Of a stretch of 64,000 nucleotides of DNA, positions 26,774 to 34,263 are shown in pieces. Numbering within the stretch: the stretch's first letter is position 1; every line of letters begins with the position of its first letter. The notes under the pieces were generated by a model. That model saw nothing but the letters and a program-made list of their open reading frames with translations. It was not told the DNA's origin and ran no database searches. Source of the DNA: Cyanobium usitatum str. Tous (GTDB lineage Bacteria; Cyanobacteriota; Cyanobacteriia; PCC-6307; Cyanobiaceae); NCBI RefSeq assembly GCF_003011885.1, contig NZ_PXXO01000007.1, forward strand, positions 62,001-126,000, in the 5' to 3' direction. Both the position numbers and the translations under genes were made by a program.

Positions 26774-27260
26774 ACGCCCGTTCACACCGCTCGCCCTGGT
26801 GCTGGCCGTCTTCGGCTGGCCGGCAGCCGCGTTGGCCGATGTGGTGGTGGTGCCGGTTCCGAGCCCCTACAGCTACGACACCGCAACCCTGCGGCAGCTC
26901 AATCTGCGCGGCAGCTGGGGGCGCTACCTCGGCTTCACCGGCCACAGCGTGATCGAGTGGCCAGCGGTGCCAGCCCAGCTCAATGCCGGCAACCCCGGCA
27001 CAATCCGGTGCGATGGCAACCGCTGCTGGCGCGAGGGCTACGTCGGCCCGAGCCTCACCGGTGGCACCCCCGCCGGGTCGCTGCGCCATTACTTCAACTA
27101 CCAACTCGACTGCCGCGACCAAACGTTTGATCGCATCGGCGATGTGCGCCTGCCCGGCAACTACCAGCGCGGCTGGCAGCCCGTGCTCAACGACCCCGTG
27201 GCCCTGGCCGTGGCGCGTGACTGGTGCCCGCGCATCACCCAGCTGCCCACCGGCTCGTGA
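26757..27260 (+). CDS. Secreted protein with C-x-C-W motif, hypothetical
   Basis: A 167-residue protein with a signal peptide (PFTPLALVLAVFGWPAAALA). The mature region carries IRCDGNRCWREGY, which echoes CSVPRRTCWNDGW of the overlapping upstream gene, and two more Cys (LDCRDQ, DWCPRI). ATG 26757 lies inside the end of the previous gene, suggesting coupled expression. No named family. Confidence 0.6.
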   Translation: MHSSSKRPFTPLALVLAVFGWPAAALADVVVVPVPSPYSYDTATLRQLNLRGSWGRYLGFTGHSVIEWPAVPAQLNAGNPGTIRCDGNRCWREGYVGPSLTGGTPAGSLRHYFNYQLDCRDQTFDRIGDVRLPGNYQRGWQPVLNDPVALAVARDWCPRITQLPTGS

Positions 27261-27328
27261 ATCCACGCCCTCCCATGAACCACCCCGGAACGGGCTACAG
27301 CCTCTTCATGCACCGCTTTGCGTGGCGT

Positions 27329-28195
27329 TCACCCAGCTTCTGCTGGAGCAGCTACGCCCGTAACAGGGCCGTTCGGGGAGACCTGGCCCGCCACGGCTGC
27401 CCACACCTCACGGGGCGTGGCATCAAGCTCGCTGCGCAGGTGGTTCTGCAGCGTTCGCGCCGAGCAATGCAGCTCCAGAGCCAGAGCCCCCAGTGCGAAG
27501 GGGGTCTGAGGGTTGCGCTGCAACTTGTGCTGCACCAGTTCGAGAAAACGATCGGTAAGAACGTCGGGCGCAAGGTCGATGTGCGGTCTGCATCCGAGGG
27601 ACTGCCCATGGCTGAGCAGGGCCTGCCAGAACAGACCTGCGCTGTGATCAAGCCATTGGGAGTGCCAACGCGCCACCGCAATCAGCTCGCGGGCCTGGCG
27701 CAACAACGCCATCGTGGCCGGCTGCCGATCGCGGCGGAAGGGATCGAGCACGGCGGTGCCGCTCAACCCGTCGCCGAAGCCCGCGAGCATCTGGCGCGGC
27801 ACCAGAATCGACACTCCCACAGAGGTGGCCGAGATGCGGCCTTGCAGGTCGGCCCCCGGAGCAATCCAAAGGCCCTGACCAGTACTGGTGATCATGTCGT
27901 CGCCCCGATCGCCCTGCCGATCGCACGTCCAACCGCGCTCGGGAATCCAGAGCACCGCCATCTCTGAGCTCTGCTGCCGCCACAGATCCAGCTCCGCCCC
28001 TTCGCCACGCAGTTCCACCAGTGTGAGCGGCCCGGCAGAAGCCATCTGAATGCTGGCTTGAAACACTTGCCTGTCGAGCCCAGCACAGTTGACACGGCAC
28101 TCCCCCATCACTGCCTGCAGGCTGGAGCGCCAGTGCTCGAACTCGGAGCTCTCAACAACGGGGTGAAAGGCCGTGGCAGCCGGGGGGGACGTCAT
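27329..28195 (-). CDS. AraC-family regulator, C-terminally truncated
   Basis: A 288-residue protein paralogous to the AraC regulator at 28447. It has a long N-terminal sensor-like domain, then one helix-turn-helix (LGALALELHCSARTLQNHLR, about residues 235-255). The second HTH expected about 50 residues later is missing: after LDATPREVWA the frame runs into a short unrelated tail. The loss could be a true truncation or a decayed gene. It is the first minus-strand gene after the plus-strand secreted proteins. Confidence 0.65.
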   Translation of the reverse strand: MTSPPAATAFHPVVESSEFEHWRSSLQAVMGECRVNCAGLDRQVFQASIQMASAGPLTLVELRGEGAELDLWRQQSSEMAVLWIPERGWTCDRQGDRGDDMITSTGQGLWIAPGADLQGRISATSVGVSILVPRQMLAGFGDGLSGTAVLDPFRRDRQPATMALLRQARELIAVARWHSQWLDHSAGLFWQALLSHGQSLGCRPHIDLAPDVLTDRFLELVQHKLQRNPQTPFALGALALELHCSARTLQNHLRSELDATPREVWAAVAGQVSPNGPVTGVAAPAEAG

Positions 28196-28446
28196 GGCAG
28201 TGCGGTCGTCGCCATCCAGCAGCAGTGGGCCCGCATGGTAAGGCCGATCAGATTCGAAGCATTGAGGTGGGTGCCTTTATGGACAGTTGCGGCCCCTGTC
28301 TATCTGCTGGCTTCAGAACTAAAGCGTGGCAGTGCCTGCAGCGCCGATTTCTCCCTGGTGGACCATTTCGCCCTGGCTCCTCTTCCTCTGGGGGAGGTGC
28401 GGCAGCAGTTCAACGTGTGCCGGCCGCTCCAGCCCAGCCCCGTGGA

Positions 28447-29400
28447 TCATCTGTTTTGGGATGGCTGGCGGGTTTCGCGCGGCGATTCCCCGCAGTAACG
28501 GCGGTAATCGGCGGCGGTGGCTCCGCAGGCCAGCAAGCCGGCGCGCACCATCAGCTCGGCGGTGGAGTGCTGGCGCTGCTCGGGATCGAGCAACAGCTGG
28601 CGCAGGCGCCGCAGGCGCAGTCGCTTCAGTTCCGCCATGGGCGAATGGCCCCGATCATCCAGGAAGGCGTATTGCAGCGTTCGGGTCGACACGCCCATCG
28701 CAGTGGCGATTCGGCGGATGTCGATGGCCTCGTGCAGGTGGAGGTCCATCCACTGGCGGGTTTGCTCCACATAGGCCCGCCGCCGCACTGCGGTGATGCG
28801 CTCCCGGGGCTGGCCCTGCAGGAGGGAGGTTTGGAGTTCCCAGCTCTGGAGAACATCCAGCAGCTCCAGTGCGGCATGCTCGGCCCCGGCGCGGCCCATG
28901 GCAACGGCCTCGGCAAAGCCCAGGGCGGCCTTCACCAGGGCCCGGTTGTGACGTCCGGCCCCGATCCGGGCTGGTGAGTTGAATTCGAGCTGATCGGGAG
29001 GCAGCACGATCGAGAGCCCCTCCATCCGCAGGCTCGTGATGCCTTCCAGCCCATCGCCCGGCCGCATCAGCAGGGCTTCGCCGGGCTCAGCGGTCTCCCA
29101 GCGGCCGTTGATCCGTTCCTGGCTCCAGCCCTGGAGAGGCAACCACAGCACCGCCTTGTCGGCTTCCTGGATGCGTTGCAGCTCCATCTGTCCCTGCCCC
29201 TGCAGGTGCACCACTTGCAGGGGGCCCGCCTGGCCGATGGCCACGCGGGTACGGAAGCTGCTGGACGGGGAGCGGAGGGTGCTGCGATGGTCCCCGAGGG
29301 TGCCTTCAATCACCAGCCGCCACTGGTCGAAGTCGTGGCTGTCGAGCACAGGGGTGAGGGCCGGTCCCGAAAACAGCGGTGCCAGCAGGGCGTCTTTCAT
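28447..29400 (-). CDS. AraC-family transcriptional regulator
   Basis: About 317 residues. The N-terminal regulatory domain is followed by a complete AraC DNA-binding domain with two HTHs: IDIRRIATAMGVSTRTLQYA, then the RLRRLRQLLL linker and the second HTH ending YRRYCGESPRET. ATG 29400 overlaps the arsM stop (TAATG), so the regulator is probably made together with ArsM. Whether it senses arsenic, or something else, is not visible. An AraC paralog lies immediately downstream. Confidence 0.78.
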   Translation of the reverse strand: MKDALLAPLFSGPALTPVLDSHDFDQWRLVIEGTLGDHRSTLRSPSSSFRTRVAIGQAGPLQVVHLQGQGQMELQRIQEADKAVLWLPLQGWSQERINGRWETAEPGEALLMRPGDGLEGITSLRMEGLSIVLPPDQLEFNSPARIGAGRHNRALVKAALGFAEAVAMGRAGAEHAALELLDVLQSWELQTSLLQGQPRERITAVRRRAYVEQTRQWMDLHLHEAIDIRRIATAMGVSTRTLQYAFLDDRGHSPMAELKRLRLRRLRQLLLDPEQRQHSTAELMVRAGLLACGATAADYRRYCGESPRETRQPSQNR

Positions 29401-30452
29401 TAGCAACAGCTGCCGTTGCTAGCCGCTTCACCGGAGCCGCTGCCCGTGAAGGGCAGGCTGCTGCCGCAGCCTGGGAAGAGGCCGTAGTGGCGGCTGAAGT
29501 CGCCGATGAAGGAGAAATGGGGGGCAAACCGCGTGTTCTGCAGCATGCGGAAGGTGTTGCCGCACACCGGAAACACCCGCCCGGTTTCGATGGCGTGGTG
29601 GCCATCGAGGTCGAAGCGGTGGGGGTGGTGGGGGATCGTGCCGCGGTAGATCACGGCCTGGCCGTGGTCTTCGCAGGCATCTTCCAGCTCGGCGATGTGG
29701 AACAGGCGGTAGGTGGCGGCATAGAAGTGGGCCTCGCCCACCAGCGGCGCCAGGGCAGGCTCGGTGATCCGGAACTCGCGGTCGCTCACCAGCCGCGGGT
29801 CGGGGAAGCCGGCGCCCTTGGCGAGGCGCAGGAAGTCGTTCCAGTAGAGCGCTCCGCCCAGGCATTCGCCGTAGAGCACCGGATCGCGCCGAACCGCTTC
29901 AGGTAGGCGCCGATCGACGTACACATCGGAGAAATACATCTCTCCGCCTGGCTTGAGCAGTCGTTTCACCCCCTGCAGCACCGCCGCCTTGTCGGTGGAG
30001 AGGTTGAGAACGCAGTTGCTCACCACCACATCGAAACTGCCGGGCTCCAGGTGCAGCGCCTCGAGGGCTTCGATCGTGCCCTCCAGAAACGACACGTTGG
30101 CGTAGCCGAACTGCTCGGCATGGAAGGCCAGGTGCTCGCGGGCCACCGCTAGCTGCTCCGCCGTCATGTCGACTCCCACCACCGAGCCGCTGGGCCCCAC
30201 CAGCTGGGCCAGGGCGTAGACGTCCCGGCCCGTGCCGCAGCCCAGATCGAGGATGCGGCAGCCCTCCAGCAGGGGCGGGCACACCAGGCCGCAGCCGTAG
30301 TAGCGCGCCAGCACATCGGGGTGGATCCGGGCCAGCAGCGGCCGCAGCCAAGCCGGCACCGCGTCGACATCGCAGCAGGCGCTGGTCTTTAGGTCGGCCG
30401 TGCCGGTGAGCTCCTGGCCGTAATAGGCCTGCACGGCGGCTTGGGTGGGCAT
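29400..30452 (-). CDS. arsM: Arsenite methyltransferase ArsM
   Basis: A 350-residue SAM-dependent methyltransferase. Motif I is ILDLGCGTGRD (about 67-77). The As(III)-binding cysteines are present: Cys26/27 (TSACCD), Cys147 (VVSNCVLNLS) and Cys197 (GECLGG), in the same order as in characterised cyanobacterial and algal ArsM. A Ser/Gly-rich tail ends in a further Cys pair. It methylates arsenite to less toxic or volatile species in the cytosol. It is transcribed ahead of the AraC gene with overlapping stop and start. Confidence 0.88.
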   Translation of the reverse strand: MPTQAAVQAYYGQELTGTADLKTSACCDVDAVPAWLRPLLARIHPDVLARYYGCGLVCPPLLEGCRILDLGCGTGRDVYALAQLVGPSGSVVGVDMTAEQLAVAREHLAFHAEQFGYANVSFLEGTIEALEALHLEPGSFDVVVSNCVLNLSTDKAAVLQGVKRLLKPGGEMYFSDVYVDRRLPEAVRRDPVLYGECLGGALYWNDFLRLAKGAGFPDPRLVSDREFRITEPALAPLVGEAHFYAATYRLFHIAELEDACEDHGQAVIYRGTIPHHPHRFDLDGHHAIETGRVFPVCGNTFRMLQNTRFAPHFSFIGDFSRHYGLFPGCGSSLPFTGSGSGEAASNGSCC

Positions 30453-30479
30453 GGCAGCTCGCGACCTGGGGAGATGGGT

Positions 30480-30977
30480 TCAGTTTGCCTTCGGCGCCTC
30501 GGGCACTGCGGCCGTGCAGGAGCGATCCAGGGTCTGCAGGTACCGATCCAGGGGTTCGCGGGCCATCACCCGGGCCTCCGCCTCCCTTTGCCATCTCTCC
30601 GGCCGGTAGAGCACCTGCAGCTCCAGGCGATCGCGGCGTCTTAGCCGCGGCAGCAGCGCATCGAGACCCAGCAGGGGTTTCTCACGCAGGCAAAGCGACT
30701 GCACCGCGTGCCAGCTCTCGTGCAGCAGGGTTCCCAGCTGGTTACCCCTGGGGCAGACCACCACCTCGCGCCGGCCGCGCACGTACAACCCAAAGAGCTG
30801 GGGCTCCGCGCAGCGGGGATGCTCCCGGCGGATCACGAACCCCCGCTGCTCAAACCCGGCGATGGCCTCCTGCAGTGCGTCACTGCGGGCCTTGGCCCCC
30901 AGGGGCTGCAGGAGTGCCACGCCGAGCAGGGTGGCGCACACCCCACCTGCCGGCCGCTTCCACCCACGACCTGACAT
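30480..30977 (-). CDS. Secreted HExxH-motif protein, hypothetical
   Basis: A 165-residue protein with a signal-like N-terminus (ATLLGVALLQPLGAKA). The motif TLLHESWHAVQ (HESWH at 86-90) has the metalloprotease HExxH pattern. REAEARVMAREP further on could supply a third ligand, as in gluzincins. Four Cys in the mature part may be paired. No family recognised, and protease activity is an inference. It lies 27 bases upstream of arsM and one base downstream of pliI. Confidence 0.6.
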   Translation of the reverse strand: MSGRGWKRPAGGVCATLLGVALLQPLGAKARSDALQEAIAGFEQRGFVIRREHPRCAEPQLFGLYVRGRREVVVCPRGNQLGTLLHESWHAVQSLCLREKPLLGLDALLPRLRRRDRLELQVLYRPERWQREAEARVMAREPLDRYLQTLDRSCTAAVPEAPKAN

Positions 30978-30978
30978 C

Positions 30979-31559
30979 TCAGTAGGTGTCGACCCGCACT
31001 GGCTTTAGCTGCCAGCTCGCCTCTCCCGGCACGAGCTTGTAGCTGATCTGCCGGGTGCCCCCAGTGGGCTTGGCATTGTTATCGCCAGGGCGGTAAATCG
31101 GGAATCGGCGGGCCAGGGTGAGCTCCACCACCGCGAATTCATCGTGGCCCTGGTAGCCCTGGGCCGCCTGCCCGGTGAGCTCCGGCATGTGAATCGTGGA
31201 GAGTGAGCGGCGCCCCTTGTTCAGGGCCCAACCCTCCATCGAGCCGTAGCTGCCACTGCCGGCACTGGTGATGAACACATACACCTCGGGCAGTCCGTTT
31301 GCGTCGAGGTCGGCCACCTCCACACCGCTGACGCTGCCGAGAATCTCCTGCCGAATCGGGGCAATGGCCTGGGGGTGCCGCTGGTGGCGATGGTCAGTTG
31401 CCGCACCGAGCCCTCCCCCTTGCTGCTCACAGTGAAGGTGACTCCTTGAAGGGAGGCCCGGGTGGGGTTGGCGGGTGCTGCCAGGGCAGCGGCTGGGCCG
31501 CCGATGGCCAGCACCGCTGCGATTGCGTAACCGAGCAGGCATGGATGGGAGTGGGTCAT
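30979..31559 (-). pseudogene. pliI: PliI-family inhibitor of I-type lysozyme, frameshifted
   Basis: The signal peptide (MTHSHPCLLGYAIAAVLAIG, cleavage after LAA) and the first domain strand (GVTFTVSSKGEGSVRQLTI) lie in one frame. The rest, from about RQEILGSVSGVEVADLDANG through SAGSGSYGS and HDEFAVVE to GGTRQISYKLVPGE, lies in another. The second part carries the conserved PliI signatures. Adding one base to the C5 tract (G5 at 31371-31375 on the plus strand) joins both into one normal-length periplasmic lysozyme inhibitor. This is either a sequencing error in a homopolymer, a recent mutation or slippage-controlled expression. Confidence 0.8.
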
Positions 31560-31612
31560 GGCAGGGGTGCCGATTCCCTGCAGTGTTGTCGAACCGTTGC
31601 GACCTGTCATTC

Positions 31613-31726
31613 CTAGATATGGCTCCGGAGCTCAGCCGCAAGGGCAGCCACCAGACGCTCCAGGGGGGCCAGGTCTACCGGGCCCAGGCTGAGGGCATCG
31701 AGGAAGACGGCCCGGGGTTTGCTCAT
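31613..31726 (-). pseudogene. Short ORF resembling the N-terminus of a D-2-hydroxyacid dehydrogenase
   Basis: A 37-codon frame from ATG 31726 to a TAG. It begins MSKPRAVFLDALSLGPVDL and continues LAPLERLVAAL, which resembles the first strand and helix of D-2-hydroxyacid dehydrogenases (AVFLDxxSL pattern). Nothing of the rest of such an enzyme follows. It is probably a remnant left by a deletion. A genuine short peptide cannot be excluded. Confidence 0.35.
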
Positions 31727-31775
31727 GGCACCTCTTCGCAACTGCATCTATTGTTGAGAAGCCTGGGATCACGCT

Positions 31776-32264
31776 GTGACCGCCCGACTCAGCCCTGGAG
31801 CCCAGCCCCCCCCTGCAACCCTTCCCGCCGGTGGTGATGGCCTGCGCTCAAGCCTGCACGATCGCGGCCAGAGGCTGACGCCCCAGCGCCAGCGGGTGCT
31901 GGCCCTGTTTGAGCGCATTGGGGAAGGCAGCCACCTGGGTGCTGAAGAGGTGCACCAGCGCCTGCTGCGCAGCGAGGAGCGGGTGTCGCTCGCCACCGTG
32001 TATCGCACCCTGCGGCTTTTGAGCTCCATGGGGCTGCTGCAGGAGCTGGAGCTGCCCGAGGGTGGTCGCCGCTTTGAGCTGGCCAGTGATGCCCACCGCG
32101 ACCATCACCATCTGGTGTGTGTGCGTTGTGGCCGCACTGAAGAATTTGAAAATTCTGCGGTGCTCCAGGCTGGCGAGCGGGCCGCGGGTGGCTATGGCTT
32201 CCGCTTGCTTGAGTGCGTGCTCAACGTTCGGGCCCTCTGCCCCAGCTGTGCGGCGGCTGAGTAG
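31776..32264 (+). CDS. Fur-family transcriptional regulator (Fur/PerR type)
   Basis: A 162-residue protein. The winged-helix part has RGQRLTPQRQRVLALF and SLATVYRTLRLLSSMGLL. The metal sites are in the HRDHHHLVCVRCGRTEEFEN region, with CVRC and CPSC forming the structural zinc site. The pattern ELELPEGGRRFEL is nearer to cyanobacterial FurA/PerR than to the Zur at 51469. It senses iron or peroxide, which I cannot tell apart here. GTG 31776 is the apparent start. Confidence 0.82.
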   Translation: MTARLSPGAQPPPATLPAGGDGLRSSLHDRGQRLTPQRQRVLALFERIGEGSHLGAEEVHQRLLRSEERVSLATVYRTLRLLSSMGLLQELELPEGGRRFELASDAHRDHHHLVCVRCGRTEEFENSAVLQAGERAAGGYGFRLLECVLNVRALCPSCAAAE

Positions 32265-32301
32265 TTCCCGAATACATCTCAAGGCAACTCCTAAACGCAG
32301 C

Positions 32302-32330
32302 CTTTTGCAAAAGCGTCAGCGCAGCTGACG
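32302..32330. terminator. Palindrome and hairpin downstream of fur-like gene
   Basis: CTTTTGCAAAAG (32302-32313) is a perfect 12-base palindrome. It is directly followed by CGTCAGC-GCA-GCTGACG (32314-32330), a perfect 7-bp stem with a 3-base loop. The position, 40 bases after the fur-like stop and 60 before the next gene, suits a terminator, although no T run follows. The palindrome could instead be an operator for the next gene. Confidence 0.4.
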
Positions 32331-32392
32331 GCATCTGCAGTGCTACTTAGCTTTGGGAAAGTGAATGCACCCATGCTTGCCAGCTGACTTCG

Positions 32393-32788
32393 ATGCCTAG
32401 CTCCGAGCCAAGCTTTTTGCTTGTTTTTGATCAGGGACTGGCCACCCTGGCCATGGCCCTGCGCAGCGTGCTTGAGGCCCTCTCCCTGGGCACGGTGCTG
32501 CTCGGTTTGTTGATCACCCTGCGCCAAGCCTGGCAGGGCTGGCGTGCCCGGCGGCGCGGCCCCAGTTCCTTTCAGGCGGTGAGGCTCACCTTCGGCAGCT
32601 GGTTGGCGATGGCTCTGGAGTTTCAGCTCGGGGCAGACATCGTCGCCACCTCCACTGCCCCTACCGGTGCCCATCTGGTGCAATTGGGCGTTGTCGCGGT
32701 GATTCGCACCTTGCTCAATGTGTTTTTAGCCCGTGATTTGGAGGCCGAAGCATCCCATCGATCCCTGAGCCCGGAGGGGCGCCCATGA
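32393..32788 (+). CDS. DUF1622 family membrane protein
   Basis: A 131-residue protein with three membrane segments. It carries the DUF1622 features RLTFGSWLAMALEFQLGADI and VVAVIRTLLNVFLARDLE. Function is unknown; proteins of this family are small plasma-membrane proteins. Its stop overlaps the next start (ATGA at 32785), so the two are translationally coupled. Confidence 0.8.
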   Translation: MPSSEPSFLLVFDQGLATLAMALRSVLEALSLGTVLLGLLITLRQAWQGWRARRRGPSSFQAVRLTFGSWLAMALEFQLGADIVATSTAPTGAHLVQLGVVAVIRTLLNVFLARDLEAEASHRSLSPEGRP

Positions 32789-33165
32789 ATCTCACCAACG
32801 AACTGGCCAAGCAACGCAACCGGGATGCGGCTGAACGCACCCTCATGGCCTGGATCCGCACCTGTCTCTCCCTGATCAGCTTTGGCTTCGGCTTAGACAA
32901 GATTGTCGGAGCAATTGATCGTGCCGCCGGTGGCCAAGGTGCCCAGGTGGAGTGGGGGGTGCAGCTGGTGGCTGCGGCCTTCACCATCACTGGGATTCTC
33001 GCCATGGCGGGTGCCACGGTCCAATACCGCCGAGAGCTGCGCCGCCTGCATCAAGACGACTACGTCTACAGAGACAAGCCCCAAATAGCTGCCGCTACAG
33101 CTGTGATGCTCACTTTGATCGGGGTGCTGGCATTGGTGCTGATTGCTGCCCGCGCCGGCGGCTAA
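32785..33165 (+). CDS. DUF202 family membrane protein (YidH-like)
   Basis: A 126-residue protein with three membrane helices. The family signature RDAAERTLMAWIRTCLSLISFG lies at the N-terminus (about residues 13-35). Function unknown. It overlaps the preceding DUF1622 gene by four bases, and the pair probably act together in the plasma membrane. Confidence 0.8.
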   Translation: MNLTNELAKQRNRDAAERTLMAWIRTCLSLISFGFGLDKIVGAIDRAAGGQGAQVEWGVQLVAAAFTITGILAMAGATVQYRRELRRLHQDDYVYRDKPQIAAATAVMLTLIGVLALVLIAARAGG

Positions 33166-33213
33166 CAACAGCTAATTGGCTCCTTTTGATCTGCTGTTCC
33201 GCGCCTTGCTCCG

Positions 33214-34074
33214 ATGTCTCAATCTCCGCCCCTGCTGGTTTCTGCAACCCTGTTCGCGATCATGTTTGCCCTGGGGCTGGGCTTGCCCCTCGATGGCTTA
33301 ACTCGCTGGCAGCAGCACCGGGGTCTGCTGCTGCGGGGCCTAGTCGGCACCTGCCTGCTCGTGCCGGTGGCAGCGGCTTTGCTGCTGTTGTGGCCACCTA
33401 CCATGGCTATCTCCCAGCCGGCGCGATTTTCTATCGCCCTGATGGCTGTTTGCCCTAGTGCTCCTCTGCTGCTGCGCAAGGCAGGCAAGCAGGGAGGGGA
33501 TCGCATCCTGGCAGCCCTGCTCCAGGTGGCCGCAGCCCTGGCGGCGATCATCACCATTCCCCTGCTGGCGAGCGGCTTCACCCGCATCTTTGGAGTTGAG
33601 GGTTGGCAGGTTCAGTCTCACCACGTAGCCAAGCAGGTGGCCCTAGTCCAGCTGCTGCCGCTGTTGTTGGGCTTGTTATTCAGGCGCTTCGTGCCTAGGT
33701 GGGCAAGCCGACTGGAGACCCCCCTCGATCGCCTCGCTAATGGGCTGGTGTTGCTGCTCGTGTTAGTGGTGTTGTGGAAAACGGCGCCGCTTTTGGTTAC
33801 CTATGTGGGCGCCAATCTGATTGCCCTGCCGGTAATGGCGGCTTTGGTGTTGATCAGCCTGGCTTTGGGCTATGGCCTAACGAATCGGGATCCCTGCCTG
33901 GGGATCACCCTGGCGTTAGCCACATCGATGCGTAACCCGGGCCTGGCGCTATTACTGGCCAGCACTTATGCCCCGGAAGTGCCCGCCGTCAAACTTGGGA
34001 TCCTGGTGTATCTATTGATAACTGTGTTGCTATCGATTCCATTTCTGAGATGGCAGCGGAGTCTTCAGGCCTGA
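33214..34074 (+). CDS. Bile acid:sodium symporter (SBF/BASS)-like transporter
   Basis: A 286-residue protein with nine to ten membrane segments. MFALGLGLPLDGL near the N-terminus and ATSMRNPGLALLLAS near the C-terminus match the SBF-like superfamily. These transporters carry organic anions in symport with sodium; the cargo here is unknown. It lies 48 bases after the DUF202 gene in the same direction. Confidence 0.75.
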   Translation: MSQSPPLLVSATLFAIMFALGLGLPLDGLTRWQQHRGLLLRGLVGTCLLVPVAAALLLLWPPTMAISQPARFSIALMAVCPSAPLLLRKAGKQGGDRILAALLQVAAALAAIITIPLLASGFTRIFGVEGWQVQSHHVAKQVALVQLLPLLLGLLFRRFVPRWASRLETPLDRLANGLVLLLVLVVLWKTAPLLVTYVGANLIALPVMAALVLISLALGYGLTNRDPCLGITLALATSMRNPGLALLLASTYAPEVPAVKLGILVYLLITVLLSIPFLRWQRSLQA

Positions 34075-34124
34075 AATATGTTGGATAGCCATTGATCTGG
34101 CAGATTCGCTGCTAGCATTGATTC

Positions 34125-34159
34125 TTTGCATTTGCGCCAATATTTGCATTTGCGCAAAT
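34125..34159. promoter_or_regulatory. Direct repeat plus 12-bp palindrome upstream of sulfatase operon
   Basis: TTTGCATTTGCGC occurs at 34125-34137 and 34143-34155 (18-base period). The second copy merges into the perfect palindrome ATTTGCGCAAAT (34148-34159). The element lies about 105 bases ahead of the sulfatase start. An operator role is inferred from symmetry and location only. Confidence 0.45.
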
Positions 34160-34263
34160 AAATTCTTGCCTGAATATCTTGGTGTGAAGAAGTGCATACG
34201 TTTCCAGCGATGTTCTACAGCCATTCCATCCTTTAAGCAGGCGTATTCGTCTTCTTGCTTCCC

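Noticed and set aside
28225-28977. Plus-strand frame of 250 codons between the AraC genes
   Set aside because: Mostly antisense to the complete AraC regulator; low-complexity Gly/Gln-rich translation without family motifs. The 250-base gap at 28196-28446 holds nothing else I can support.
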